A stretch of 64,000 bases of DNA, taken from Microbacterium forte. GTDB taxonomy: Bacteria; Actinomycetota; Actinomycetes; Actinomycetales; Microbacteriaceae. A program made the translations under genes and the position numbers. Each line of letters opens with the position of its first letter. Position 1 is the stretch's first letter. The notes beneath the pieces are model-generated. The model searched no databases. It saw only the letters and a list, made by a program, of their open reading frames with translations, and was not told the origin of the DNA. This document shows, piece after piece, positions 38,566 through 47,995 of this stretch. The stretch is taken from the NCBI RefSeq assembly GCF_031885415.1, contig NZ_CP116871.1, positions 3,472,001 through 3,536,000 on the forward strand, given 5' to 3'.

Positions 38566-40275
38566 TTACTGCGCGATCACGACGGCGGCGCGGATGCTCG
38601 ACACCGGCAGCGTGCGTTCGACATCTGCCGCGCGATCTCGGCCGCGGAGGCGTCCTCCGCCGAGCCCGGTGGCTTCGAGGATCAGTTCTCTCGTCGAGCC
38701 GTCGGGCATTCCGACGCTCACTCGCAGCACGGCCTTCGCTCGGACAGCGGCCTCGAGCTCGCGGTCGAGCCAGGCGGCGTCCGCGTCCGGCCCCTGATGC
38801 GAGCGCATCGCGGCGATGAGCGCGGAATAGTCGGGCGCGGGGTCGGGCGTCGCCTCGGTGATCGGATTCCGCTCGCGGGCGATCGCGCGTCCGTCGTCGT
38901 CGACGAGCGTCGCCGGGTACCGAGCGTCAGTCAATGCCCAATAGACGGTGTCGCGCCCGACGCGCGTCGTCAGAGAGGCGACGTGCTTCGTCAGGGCGAG
39001 CGGTCGCAGCCCCTGGTCGACGGCCATCGCCTCGATCAGGTGCTGGTCGCTGCTCTCGATGCGCGTCCGACCGGTCTCGGGGTCGATCGACACGCGAACC
39101 AGGCCGTGTCGTTGCGCGGTCTGGGTGACGAGATAGCGGAGCGGCTGAGGGATGCCGGTGAGCGAGAGCGATTCGAGGAACTCGAGGATCGACTGCTCGG
39201 TCTCGCCGGCGACGAGCGCGTGCGCGATCGACTCGGGGGTGAAGCGGTAGGTGGAAGCCTGGGCTGCGGACTCTCGCGCGGCGATCGTGCGCAGCCGCAC
39301 GTCGAGCCCGGGAGCGAGAGGGCCGGGCGAGATCGCGCTCAGGTCGTTCTGGAGGAAGATGCGATCGACCTCGTTCGGAAGCAGCGCGACGAGCGCAGCG
39401 GCGTCGACGTTCTCGCCTCGGCGGATCGAAGCCGCCCATGCGGGTTCACTGCCGCCGTCGGTGATGAGCCCGAGCAGACGAGCGCGCTCGAGCAGCGCGT
39501 CACTGCGGTCGGCCCACGCGGGGTCCCACGGGTGCGCTTGCGCCCAGGCCGTCGTGGACGACCAGCCGCCGTCCGACGCCCGCACCCCTCGGGGGAGAGC
39601 ATCGCGGAAGCCCTCCACGAGCGCGCTCCACCGATCGGCCACGGGCGATCGCAGCCATTCCTCGGTCCGCGGCGTGGTGCGCAGCCGGCGAGCATCGGGT
39701 GCGACGAGGCCCGAGTCGATCGCGATCTCGATCAGCCCGTCGATCGATTCAGCGGCGACGCCCGCTTCGCTGAGCTGCCGCTTCTCTCCGGCGCTGACGT
39801 TGCCGCCGGCGAGAAGTGCGAAGGGCTTCTCTCGCGCGAGCAGCAGCAGATCGGCGAGGGCGGAGACCGTCGTGAACGCCCGCTCGGCCGCATGGGCGCT
39901 CTCGGCATCGGTCGCGGGCGTCGGCGCCGAGAGGCTGAGCGGAGTCGGCTCCGGTCGATCGGCGATGGCGGCGACGACCGGCGGGAAGGGTGCGCCGTCG
40001 GGGCGCAGCAGTGCGAGACTCTCGAGCGTCGCCCGCTGGGGGGAGTGCTCTGTGACAGGGGTGGCCGCGGCCGCGAGAAGAGAAACGGCCTCGCCGTGCG
40101 TGAGGAGGGGCAGGATCCGCGCGATCGACGTGGGATCGAGGAGGGCCTCGGCGGCATCGAAGAAGTCCTGCCAGCCGGCATCCGCGCGCACGCGCCGGAC
40201 CGAGAACAGAGTGGTGAGCTGCTCATCGCTCGCCTCGGAGAGCCATTCGGCCAGCGGTCGGGCGTGCGTGCTCAT
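38566..40275 (-). CDS. Helicase-associated protein (XPB/Ssl2 N-terminal-like; Helicase_C_3)
   Basis: 569 residues with GAGGAA upstream of ATG 40275. N-terminal helices (LAEWLSEASDEQLTTLFSVR) belong to the helicase-associated family. A central segment resembles a degenerate helicase C-terminal domain (IFLQNDLSAISPGPLAPGLD, LRYLVTQTAQRHGLVRVSID), and a C-terminal WYL-like part (VRAKAVLRVSVGMPDGSTRE) follows. There is no Walker motif. The pairing with xpb on one message suggests a cofactor or regulator of that helicase. Confidence 0.87.
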   Translation of the reverse strand: MSTHARPLAEWLSEASDEQLTTLFSVRRVRADAGWQDFFDAAEALLDPTSIARILPLLTHGEAVSLLAAAATPVTEHSPQRATLESLALLRPDGAPFPPVVAAIADRPEPTPLSLSAPTPATDAESAHAAERAFTTVSALADLLLLAREKPFALLAGGNVSAGEKRQLSEAGVAAESIDGLIEIAIDSGLVAPDARRLRTTPRTEEWLRSPVADRWSALVEGFRDALPRGVRASDGGWSSTTAWAQAHPWDPAWADRSDALLERARLLGLITDGGSEPAWAASIRRGENVDAAALVALLPNEVDRIFLQNDLSAISPGPLAPGLDVRLRTIAARESAAQASTYRFTPESIAHALVAGETEQSILEFLESLSLTGIPQPLRYLVTQTAQRHGLVRVSIDPETGRTRIESSDQHLIEAMAVDQGLRPLALTKHVASLTTRVGRDTVYWALTDARYPATLVDDDGRAIARERNPITEATPDPAPDYSALIAAMRSHQGPDADAAWLDRELEAAVRAKAVLRVSVGMPDGSTRELILEATGLGGGRLRGRDRAADVERTLPVSSIRAAVVIAQ

Positions 40276-40285
40276 GACGGATTCC

Positions 40286-40561
40286 TCAGGGCCGCGATGC
40301 CGCGCGCCCCTTGCGGATGAAGCTCATGATGAGGAGCACCATGATCATGACGAACGCGGCCGGAAGCCCCCAGTAGGGGATCGCGGCGATGAACGGCCAG
40401 GCACCGGTGCCGAAGTCCTGCTGCTCCATGCCGACGGCAGTGCCGATGATGATCGCGAAGAAGCAGATGATGGATGCCGCGGCGAGTCCGAGTGCCGTGA
40501 ACGCCAGGATGCGATCGATGCGGCGAACGGGAACCTCAGGTTCGGGACTCTTGGTGCTCAT
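40286..40561 (-). CDS. Small two-helix membrane protein
   Basis: 91 residues. Two hydrophobic segments (about 19-43 and 56-82) are separated by a loop (MEQQDFGTGAW). The ends are charged (VPVRRIDRI and FIRKGRAAS). Homologues are sometimes misnamed multidrug transporter ATPases, but no ATPase motif exists. Ten bases separate it from the helicase-associated gene, so they may be co-transcribed. Confidence 0.75.
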   Translation of the reverse strand: MSTKSPEPEVPVRRIDRILAFTALGLAAASIICFFAIIIGTAVGMEQQDFGTGAWPFIAAIPYWGLPAAFVMIMVLLIMSFIRKGRAASRP

Positions 40562-40700
40562 CCGTCTCAGCCTAGTCGTTGCAGGGGCTCACGGTTCCGC
40601 ATCGTGACCTACGGATTCCCCGCCCCGCGACCGGTAGGCTGGAGGTGGTCGCACGCGTGCGTCCGATCCAGCTCCACACCGACTCAGCGAGGTTTCTCCC

Positions 40701-41081
40701 ATGCCCACCGGCAAGGTCAGGTTCTACGACGAAGACAAGGGTTTCGGCTTCATCGCCAGCGATGACGGCCAAGACGTCTTCCTGCACGCTTCAGCCATGC
40801 CCACGGGCGCGGCGGTCAAGGCGGGCTCACGGGTGGAGTTCGGTGTCGCCGATGGCAAGCGCGGCCTCCAGGCGCTGTCCGTGCGGGTGCTCGAAGCCCC
40901 GCCGAGCCTCGCGAAGGCGAAGCGCAAGCCGGCAGACGACATGGCGATCATCGTCGAGGACCTCGTCAAGCTCCTCGACGGGATGGGCGGCGATCTGCGA
41001 CGCGGCCGGTACCCCTCGTCGGCCCAAGGCCGCAAGATCGCGGCAGTTCTGCGCAAGGTAGCCGATGACCTCGAAGCCTGA
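40701..41081 (+). CDS. Cold-shock-domain protein with a C-terminal extension
   Basis: 126 residues. The cold-shock domain (1-66) has RNP1-type KGFGFIASDD and RNP2-type VFLHASAMPTG, which bind single-stranded nucleic acid. A 60-residue helical extension (MAIIVEDLVKLLDGMGGDLR onward) about doubles the usual 67-residue length. The last 17 bases overlap the DUF3027 gene, so the two are made together. Confidence 0.92.
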   Translation: MPTGKVRFYDEDKGFGFIASDDGQDVFLHASAMPTGAAVKAGSRVEFGVADGKRGLQALSVRVLEAPPSLAKAKRKPADDMAIIVEDLVKLLDGMGGDLRRGRYPSSAQGRKIAAVLRKVADDLEA

Positions 41082-41748
41082 GGTGGACCAGCGTCTGATC
41101 GACGCTCATGATCTCGCGCTCGCCGCACTGCACGAGATCACTCCGCCGTCGACCGTCGGACCCGCAGCCGATTACATCCCCGAAGAGGGCGGCTCTGTGT
41201 CGCTGCGCTTCGAGAACCGACTTCCCGGGTATCCGGGCTGGTTCTGGACGGTCACGGTCGCGCGCGTCGATGATGAGGAGCCCACGGTGCTCGAGCTCGA
41301 GCTGCTGCCGGGCGACGGAGCGCTCCTCGCACCCGAATGGGTGCCGTGGGCCGAGCGTCTCGCCGATTACCGCGCCCACCAGGTGGAGCTCGCGGCGCAG
41401 GCGGCCGCGGCCGCTGCGGAAGGCGAGGACGCGAGCTCGGTCGACGACGACGAATCCGACGACGATCTCGATGACATCGACGAGGACGACGACATCGACG
41501 AGGACGACGACGACGACATCGACGAAGACGAGCTCGCCGCCGAGCCGCGTGTGCTGCATGCGGGAGACCTCGACGGAGTCGACGTCGACGAACTCGACGA
41601 CTCGGCTGCTGCGGACGAAGACGATGACTCGGACGACGACGATGACTCGGACGACGACGACGACTCGGACGACGAGGACGAGGACTCCGACGACGACGAT
41701 GACGACGACGAGGACTCCGACGACGACGACTCCGACGACGAGGAATGA
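41065..41748 (+). CDS. DUF3027 protein with a long aspartate-rich tail
   Basis: 227 residues from ATG 41065. The folded N-terminal half includes GSVSLRFENRLPGYPGWFWT and LLAPEWVPWAERL, typical of DUF3027. From about residue 122 it is almost all Asp, Glu and Ser (for example DDDLDDIDEDDDIDEDDDDD), broken only by ELAAEPRVLHAGDLDGVDVD. The tail must be disordered and highly negative. It may act as a nucleic-acid mimic or chaperone for the basic cold-shock partner; this is inference. Confidence 0.87.
   Translation: MTSKPEVDQRLIDAHDLALAALHEITPPSTVGPAADYIPEEGGSVSLRFENRLPGYPGWFWTVTVARVDDEEPTVLELELLPGDGALLAPEWVPWAERLADYRAHQVELAAQAAAAAAEGEDASSVDDDESDDDLDDIDEDDDIDEDDDDDIDEDELAAEPRVLHAGDLDGVDVDELDDSAAADEDDDSDDDDDSDDDDDSDDEDEDSDDDDDDDEDSDDDDSDDEE
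41440..41745 (+). repeat. GAC/GAT/TCG codon repeat encoding the acidic tail
   Basis: This run of imperfect triplet repeats gives the Asp/Ser stretches of the DUF3027 protein. The best copies are gactcggacgacgacgat units at 41626-41675. Length variation by slippage is expected. Confidence 0.8.
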
Positions 41749-41769
41749 CCGTCCACTGAGTCGAACGTG

Positions 41770-41801
41770 AAAAGGGGCCGCGTGTGAACGCGGCCCCTTT
41801 T
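41770..41801. terminator. Bidirectional terminator between DUF3027 and serC
   Basis: A 14-bp perfect stem (41770-41783 with 41788-41801) with a GTGA loop. It starts with A4 and ends in T4, so it should work on both strands. Confidence 0.92.
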
Positions 41802-41819
41802 CTCGTCGACTCCCTGGCG

Positions 41820-42944
<1,125 letters not shown>

Positions 42945-42999
42945 CGGCGTGAGGTCCGAGTGCCCTCACCGCATGACGCCCTGATGTCCGCGTGGGAAT

Positions 43000-43014
43000 G
43001 TAGGCTTGCCTAAG
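43000..43014 (+). promoter_or_regulatory. DtxR/IdeR-like iron box before dtxR
   Basis: The sequence gtaggcttgcctaag is an inverted repeat (TAGGC-TT-GCCTA) and, on the minus strand, starts TTAGGCAAGCCTA, close to half-sites of the DtxR consensus TTAGGTTAGGCTAACCTAA. TAGGCT within it could be the -10. It sits 17 bp before ATG 43032, suggesting autorepression. Confidence 0.6.
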
Positions 43015-43031
43015 AAGACCCGGAGGGCCAC

Positions 43032-43733
43032 ATGACGGACTTGATCGACACCACGGAGATGTATCTCCGCACCATCCTCGAACTCGAGGAGGAGAACATC
43101 GTGCCGCTGCGTGCACGAATCTCCGAGCGTCTCGGACACTCGGGTCCGACGGTCTCTCAGACGGTGGGGCGCATGGAGCGCGACGGTCTCGTCGTCGTCT
43201 CCGAGGACCGCACCCTCGAACTGACCGACGCTGGCCGTCGCAAGGCCGTCAACGTCATGCGCAAGCACCGCCTGGCCGAGCGTCTGCTCTCGGACGTCAT
43301 CGGTCTCGACTGGGCGTACGTGCATGAAGAGGCGTGCCGCTGGGAGCACGTCATGAGCGAGCAGGTCGAGCGTCGACTCGTCGAGCTGCTGGGTCACCCG
43401 ACCGAATCGCCGTACGGCAACCCGATCCCCGGGCTCGACCAGCTGGGCGACACCCCGGCACGCACCTTCGACGAGGGTGTCATCGGACTGGTGCAGAAGC
43501 TCAACGCCGCGGGCGCTCCGATCGACGGAACCGTGCGTCGTCTCGCCGAGCCCGCGCAGGTCGATCCTGAGCTGCTCGAGCAGCTCCGCGACGCGGGCGT
43601 CGTCCCCGGCGCGAAGGGGGACTATCGCTTCAACGAGGGATACGTCCTCATCCAGATGGAGGGCCAGGAAGACGGTCTGGAGCTCCCCGTCGAGCTCGCC
43701 TCCCACATCTTCCTGGTCGGCGAACCTGCCTGA
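43032..43733 (+). CDS. dtxR: Iron-dependent repressor DtxR/IdeR
   Basis: 233 residues with GGAGGG upstream of ATG 43032. An N-terminal winged helix (residues 1-65) includes SGPTVSQTVGRMERDGLVVV. Metal ligands sit at the DtxR positions: Met10, His79, Glu83, His98, Cys102, Glu105 and His106. Cys102 with Met10 indicates the iron-type DtxR rather than MntR. A C-terminal SH3-like domain follows. It should repress iron uptake genes when iron is plentiful. Confidence 0.95.
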   Translation: MTDLIDTTEMYLRTILELEEENIVPLRARISERLGHSGPTVSQTVGRMERDGLVVVSEDRTLELTDAGRRKAVNVMRKHRLAERLLSDVIGLDWAYVHEEACRWEHVMSEQVERRLVELLGHPTESPYGNPIPGLDQLGDTPARTFDEGVIGLVQKLNAAGAPIDGTVRRLAEPAQVDPELLEQLRDAGVVPGAKGDYRFNEGYVLIQMEGQEDGLELPVELASHIFLVGEPA

Positions 43734-43999
43734 TCCACGAGGCCGATCGGCCCTCAGATCCGCGTGATTCCGCCTCTCCGAGGATTGCCAGGTTCGTGGG
43801 GTGACAGAATCGTTATCTTCCGGTAACCTCGGACAGGTCGTCGAAGAAGCCCGCTGATGACACCCGAGAGGACTCGCCTTCCAGGCTCGTCGACCTCCCG
43901 GTCAGACCGCACAACGTACCCGAGCTACATTCGTGCCACGAGAGCAGAGTGCCGACGAGCCAGCGCTACCCGAGCGCGCAGGCGCTGGAGGATCAAGTT

Positions 44000-44818
44000 T
44001 TGGCCAAAGACATCGAATCGCCCATGAAGACAACTGAAGATCGAGCAGTCGCTCGCAGCTCCCGCAGCCGCGTCGACGCCCGCAAGGTCGTCAAGCCCTT
44101 GCGTTCGATCGCCATCTTCGGGGCCGTCGGTGCTCTCGTCGCTGCTGTCGCTCTTCCCGCTTACGCTGCCACGAAGCCCGCGGAGGCGGCGACGACGGTG
44201 CAGCAGATGGCTGCCGTCGACGCCCAGTCTCTGGTCGTCGCCTCCGACGCCACGGCCGCACCACTCAGTCGCGGCACCTTCACCGCCACGACTCCGGGTG
44301 AGATCGAGAAGAAGAAGGCGGAGGAAGCCGCCGCGGCCCGTGCTGCGGCCGCCGCCAAGGCCGTCACCGCATCGTCCTCGTCGAGCTTCGACATCGGCAA
44401 CTACGCGCTGGTCTCGCCGGGTTCCGGCGAGGTCCGCTATCCGCTTCCGCAGGGTTCGTACAACGTCAGCCGCACAGTCGGCGGTGCGCACCAGGGTGCC
44501 GACATGCTGGCTCCGGCCGGAACGCCGATCTACGCCGCCGCTGCCGGCGTCGTGCGCGCCTCGGCGGAGAGCATCGGCGGATACGGCGTCGCCGTCATGC
44601 TCGACAGCGTCGTGGGCGGCCAGCGCGTGCAGACCACGTACGGCCACATGATCTACGGCTCGCGTCAGGTCCAGGCCGGTCAGACCGTCGCCGCCGGTCA
44701 GCTGATCGGCTTCGTCGGCAGCACCGGGCGTTCGACGGCCAACCACCTGCACTTCGAGGTCTGGGTCAACGGTGGGCTCATGGAGCCCATCGCCTGGCTC
44801 GGCGCCAACGCGGGCTGA
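44000..44818 (+). CDS. Secreted M23-family peptidase (LytM domain)
   Basis: 272 residues from TTG 44000, chosen for its GGAGG 8 nt upstream; ATG 44024 and GTG 43949 are alternatives. A basic start is followed by a signal-peptide core (SIAIFGAVGALVAAVALPAY), an Ala/Lys-rich spacer (EIEKKKAEEAAAARAAAAAK), then the M23 domain with zinc ligands in HQGADMLAP, and HLHFEVWVNG. It probably cuts peptidoglycan crosslinks or activates other hydrolases. A 266-bp gap before it suggests a long leader. Confidence 0.88.
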   Translation: MAKDIESPMKTTEDRAVARSSRSRVDARKVVKPLRSIAIFGAVGALVAAVALPAYAATKPAEAATTVQQMAAVDAQSLVVASDATAAPLSRGTFTATTPGEIEKKKAEEAAAARAAAAAKAVTASSSSSFDIGNYALVSPGSGEVRYPLPQGSYNVSRTVGGAHQGADMLAPAGTPIYAAAAGVVRASAESIGGYGVAVMLDSVVGGQRVQTTYGHMIYGSRQVQAGQTVAAGQLIGFVGSTGRSTANHLHFEVWVNGGLMEPIAWLGANAG

Positions 44819-44936
44819 TCGAGCCAGTCACCTCTCCTGCTCGCGGACACGCCTCCGGGAGTTCACCCGCAGTTTCGCCCTCGTGCTCTCCTGATGGGTT
44901 AGCCTGAACCCGTTGTCGCACAGGCGGGAGAAGCTG

Positions 44937-45047
44937 ATGGAGCGAATATCGAGCATCCGAACCATGGATGACCTCGGTCGTCACGTCCTTCTGCATCGTC
45001 CGCAGGGACACCACGGCGTTGCCGTGCGAATGAGGCGCTGTCTGTAG
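44937..45047 (+). CDS. 36-aa leader-type peptide upstream of the HNH gene
   Basis: ATG 44937 has GGGAG 7 nt upstream. The peptide begins MERISSIRTMDDLGRHVLLH and ends GVAVRMRRCL. Its last codons (R-R-C-L-stop) form the left arm of the strong terminator at 45033-45061. That overlap lets translation disturb the hairpin, as in attenuation leaders. The pattern R-H-V-x-L-x-R with a cysteine close to the end recalls actinobacterial leader peptides of sulfur genes, but the downstream gene here is an HNH protein. Too short for ordinary gene finding. Confidence 0.55.
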   Translation: MERISSIRTMDDLGRHVLLHRPQGHHGVAVRMRRCL

Positions 45048-45061
45048 ACAGCGCCTTTTTT
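45033..45061 (+). terminator. Strong terminator overlapping the leader peptide end (attenuator)
   Basis: A 10-bp stem (45033-45042 with 45047-45056), TGTA loop and six T. It is 86 bp before the HNH start, so without anti-termination the upstream transcript stops here. Confidence 0.88.
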
Positions 45062-45146
45062 CATCCCTGCGAACGCCTCCGCTCCGTGCGGCTTCGTGTG
45101 AGTCGAGAGTGCCGGGAAGCCGTCCCGGCGGATCGAGAGGATGACG

Positions 45147-45644
45147 ATGCGCACACTTGTACTGAACGCAGGATACGAACCGCTCGCGATCGTGTCGTTC
45201 AAGAGAGCCCTGGTCCTGGTCATGAATGACAAGGCCACCGTGATCGAACGCGTCGAAGACGACCCCGTCTGGGGCAGCCATGGCGTCTACGACCGCCCCG
45301 CCGTCATCGTCCTCTCGCGTTACGTGCGCATTCCCGCCAGCAGACGGGTGCCGGTGACGAGGCGGGGCGTCCTACGCCGCGACAATCACCGCTGCGGCTA
45401 CTGCGGCAAGGCGGCGTCGACCATCGACCACGTCATGCCGCGCTCGCGGGGCGGAGCCGACTCATGGGAGAACCTCGTCGCCTGCTGCCTGCGCTGCAAC
45501 AACACCAAGAGCGACCGCACTCCGCAGGAGATGCGCTGGGAGCTGCGCTTCGCGCCGCGTCCTCCTCACGGCACCGCGTGGACGGTGCGTGGCACCGAGC
45601 GGAGCGACCCGAGGTGGGAGCCGTACCTCGCCCTGGCGGCGTGA
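45147..45644 (+). CDS. HNH endonuclease-family protein
   Basis: 165 residues from ATG 45147; ATG 45141 would abut its own ribosome site, while GAGAGG is 6 nt from 45147. The N-terminal part (TLVLNAGYEPLAIVSFKRAL) is typical of a conserved actinobacterial HNH family. The HNH core has zinc cysteines HRCGYCGK and CCLRCNN around the catalytic DHVMPRSRGGADSWENLV. The biological target is unknown; chromosomal family members are not restriction enzymes as far as is known. Confidence 0.9.
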   Translation: MRTLVLNAGYEPLAIVSFKRALVLVMNDKATVIERVEDDPVWGSHGVYDRPAVIVLSRYVRIPASRRVPVTRRGVLRRDNHRCGYCGKAASTIDHVMPRSRGGADSWENLVACCLRCNNTKSDRTPQEMRWELRFAPRPPHGTAWTVRGTERSDPRWEPYLALAA

Positions 45645-45685
45645 GCGGAAGCCGGGGGCGAGGGTCCCTCTAGAATGGAATCGTC

Positions 45686-45759
45686 GCCCCCGTAGCTCAG
45701 CAGGATAGAGCAGCCCTCTCCTAAAGGGCAGGTCGCTGGTTCGAATCCAGTCGAGGGCA
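45686..45759 (+). tRNA. tRNA-Arg (anticodon CCT)
   Basis: A 74-nt cloverleaf without encoded CCA. The anticodon stem is GCCCT/AGGGC with loop CTCCTAA (anticodon CCT, codon AGG). The T-arm is GCTGG-TTCGAAT-CCAGT. The acceptor GCCCCCG/CGAGGGC has one C-A mismatch at 5:68. TAGAAT (45671-45676) is a likely -10. It ends 5 bp before the opposing MMPL stop. Confidence 0.93.
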
Positions 45760-45763
45760 CTCC

Positions 45764-47950
45764 TCAGTCGCGACCGCTCCGCCACAGCTTCGACGGCCAC
45801 CAGATCACTCGCCCCAGGTCGTAGGCGAGCGCAGGCACGAGCAGCGAGCGCACCACGAACGTGTCGAGCAGCACGCCGAACGCCACGATGAACGCGAGCT
45901 GTGCCAGGAACAGGATCGGGATCACCGAGAGTGCGGCGAAGGTCGCAGCGAGCACGAGACCGGCGGAGGTGATCACGCCTCCCGTGATCGAGAGCCCGCG
46001 GAGGACTCCCTCGCGAGTGCCGTGCTCGAGAGACTCCTCGCGCACTCTGGTCATCAGGAAGATGTTGTAGTCGATCCCCAGTGCGACCAGGAACACGAAC
46101 CCGTACAGCGGCACGGCAGGGTCGGCGCCGGGGAAGCCGAAGACGCCGTTGAACATCAGCGCCGAGACGCCCATGGCTGTGCCGAACGACAGCACGGTGG
46201 TGATGATCAGCAGCACCGGGGCGAGGATCGAGCGCAGCAGCAGCATGAGGATGAGCATGATGACGACGAGGACCACGGGGATGATCAGGTTGCGGTCATG
46301 GATCGACGCGTCGTTCGTGTCGATCGCCGTCGCCGTCACACCGCCCACGAGTGCGTCGAGCTCGTGCAACTCGACGCGCAGCTCGCGCACCGTGGCAGCA
46401 GCAGCATCGGAGTCCGCCGCGTCGGTCAAGGTGCCCTGCAGCAGCACCTCGCCATCCACCACCGTCGGCTCGGGCACGGGGGCACCTGGAGGGCCGACCG
46501 CGACGAGTCCGTCTTCGGTGACCGTCGCCGCACCGCTCGGCGAATCGGCCGCCGTCACCGAGACGCCGTCGATGCCGTCGTCGGCGAGCAGCACGTCGGC
46601 GGCATCCTGCAGCCTGTCCTCTGCGACGACCACGTAGACCGGGCTGCCGGAGCCGCCGGGGAAGTGCTCGCCGAGGGCCACCTGTCCGTCGCGGGCCTCC
46701 GAGGCGCCGAGCACGAGGTCGGATGCCGGCACGCCGACGGCGTTGAGCTGCAGCACGCCGGAGGCGCCGGCGAGCAGCACGAGAGTCGTGACGATCCAGA
46801 TCGCGCGGGGGCTCTTGGTGATCATGCCGGCCAGGCGCGCCCACAGCCCGGTCTTGCGCATGCCGTGCTCTTCGGCGACGACCTCGGGCTCGAACTTCGG
46901 ACGCCGGGGCCAGAACACCGCGCGGCCGAACAGCAGCAGCAGCGCAGGAAGCAGAGTGAGCGCTGCGAGCATCGCGAACACGATGCCGATCGCGGCCACC
47001 GGCCCGAGAGTGCTGTTGGACTTGAGGTCGCTGAGCAGCAGGCACAGAAGGCCGGCGATCACGGTGCCGCCGGAGGCGACGATCGGCTCGAAAGAGCCCT
47101 TCCACGCAGCCAGCACGGCTGTTCCCTTGTCCTGAACGACGCGGAGCTCTTCACGGAACCGCGCCACGAAGAGCAGGGCGTAGTCGGTCGCCGCTCCGAT
47201 CACCAGGATGAACAGGATGCCCTGGGTCTGTCCGCTGAGCAGCAGCACCTCGAACTTGGCCAGCCACCAGACGACGAGCAATGCCACGCAGAGCGCGAAC
47301 AGGCTGGTCGAGAGCACGACGATCGGCAGCAGGAACGAGCGGTAGACCAGCACCAGGATGACGAGCACCGCGAGAAGGGCGACGCCCAGCAGCAGTCCGT
47401 CGATTCCGGCGAACCCGGCGACGAGGTCTGCGCTGAAGCCCGCGGGACCCGTGATGTAGACGGTGACGCCGCCAGGAGCGGCTTCCCGCAGCTGAGCGCC
47501 GAGCGCGTCGATCGCATCGGCGAGCTCCGCGTCGCCCTCGATGGGGATGAACGCCTGCACCGCCTTGCCGTCTTCGGACGTCAGAGCGGGGGAGACATCC
47601 TCGCTCACACCCTCCACCGAGGGGGCCTCGGCGACGGCATCCGAGATGGTCTGCAGATCCGACTCCGAGAGCTCGTCTTCGGACACGAAGACGGCGATCG
47701 CAGGAATGGCGTCGCTGTCGTTGAATTCGCCGAGGAGCTTCTGCACCTGGGTGGCATCAGCGGACTCGGGCAGATAGCTCGTCTGATCGTTCGACGAGAC
47801 CTCATCGACCTTGCCGAACAGCGGGCCGCCGAGCCCCGCCCCGACCAGCCACACCAGGATCAGGGCGACGGGGATGAGGATGCGCGCCCAGGAGTGTCGC
47901 CGCGTGCGCACTCGGGTCGGCGGGTTGGGCGCGTTCTCGGGGCGGGACAT
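45764..47950 (-). CDS. MMPL-family RND transporter of the carotenoid cluster
   Basis: 728 residues with about twelve membrane helices in two repeats, each with a large outer loop. The helix 4 proton-relay-like region GAATDYALLFVARFREEL in the first half is matched by LGIDYNIFLMTRVREESLEH in the second, as in MmpL/RND pumps. It follows crtEb by 45 bp. C. glutamicum also has an MmpL-type gene inside its carotenoid operon, so a role in pigment or lipid export is plausible. Confidence 0.92.
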   Translation of the reverse strand: MSRPENAPNPPTRVRTRRHSWARILIPVALILVWLVGAGLGGPLFGKVDEVSSNDQTSYLPESADATQVQKLLGEFNDSDAIPAIAVFVSEDELSESDLQTISDAVAEAPSVEGVSEDVSPALTSEDGKAVQAFIPIEGDAELADAIDALGAQLREAAPGGVTVYITGPAGFSADLVAGFAGIDGLLLGVALLAVLVILVLVYRSFLLPIVVLSTSLFALCVALLVVWWLAKFEVLLLSGQTQGILFILVIGAATDYALLFVARFREELRVVQDKGTAVLAAWKGSFEPIVASGGTVIAGLLCLLLSDLKSNSTLGPVAAIGIVFAMLAALTLLPALLLLFGRAVFWPRRPKFEPEVVAEEHGMRKTGLWARLAGMITKSPRAIWIVTTLVLLAGASGVLQLNAVGVPASDLVLGASEARDGQVALGEHFPGGSGSPVYVVVAEDRLQDAADVLLADDGIDGVSVTAADSPSGAATVTEDGLVAVGPPGAPVPEPTVVDGEVLLQGTLTDAADSDAAAATVRELRVELHELDALVGGVTATAIDTNDASIHDRNLIIPVVLVVIMLILMLLLRSILAPVLLIITTVLSFGTAMGVSALMFNGVFGFPGADPAVPLYGFVFLVALGIDYNIFLMTRVREESLEHGTREGVLRGLSITGGVITSAGLVLAATFAALSVIPILFLAQLAFIVAFGVLLDTFVVRSLLVPALAYDLGRVIWWPSKLWRSGRD

Positions 47951-47995
47951 CGGGTTCCTCTCGGGAGGTGCAGGGCGGGGATCAGGGATGGGGCG

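Noticed and set aside
40650..40662. Palindrome cgcacgcgtgcg before the cold-shock gene
   Set aside because: Short, GC-only, and likely by chance in this composition; no known regulator matches.
43734..43999. Possible c-di-AMP (ydaO) riboswitch before the M23 peptidase gene
   Set aside because: The long leader and gene type fit, and GGGTGACAGAATCG is vaguely similar, but I could not place the conserved core or its helices. A covariance search with RF00379 would decide.
44861..44878. GTTCACC and GTTTCGC spaced 11 bp, like a PHO box
   Set aside because: The second unit is weak, there is no phosphate gene downstream, and one good heptamer is expected by chance.
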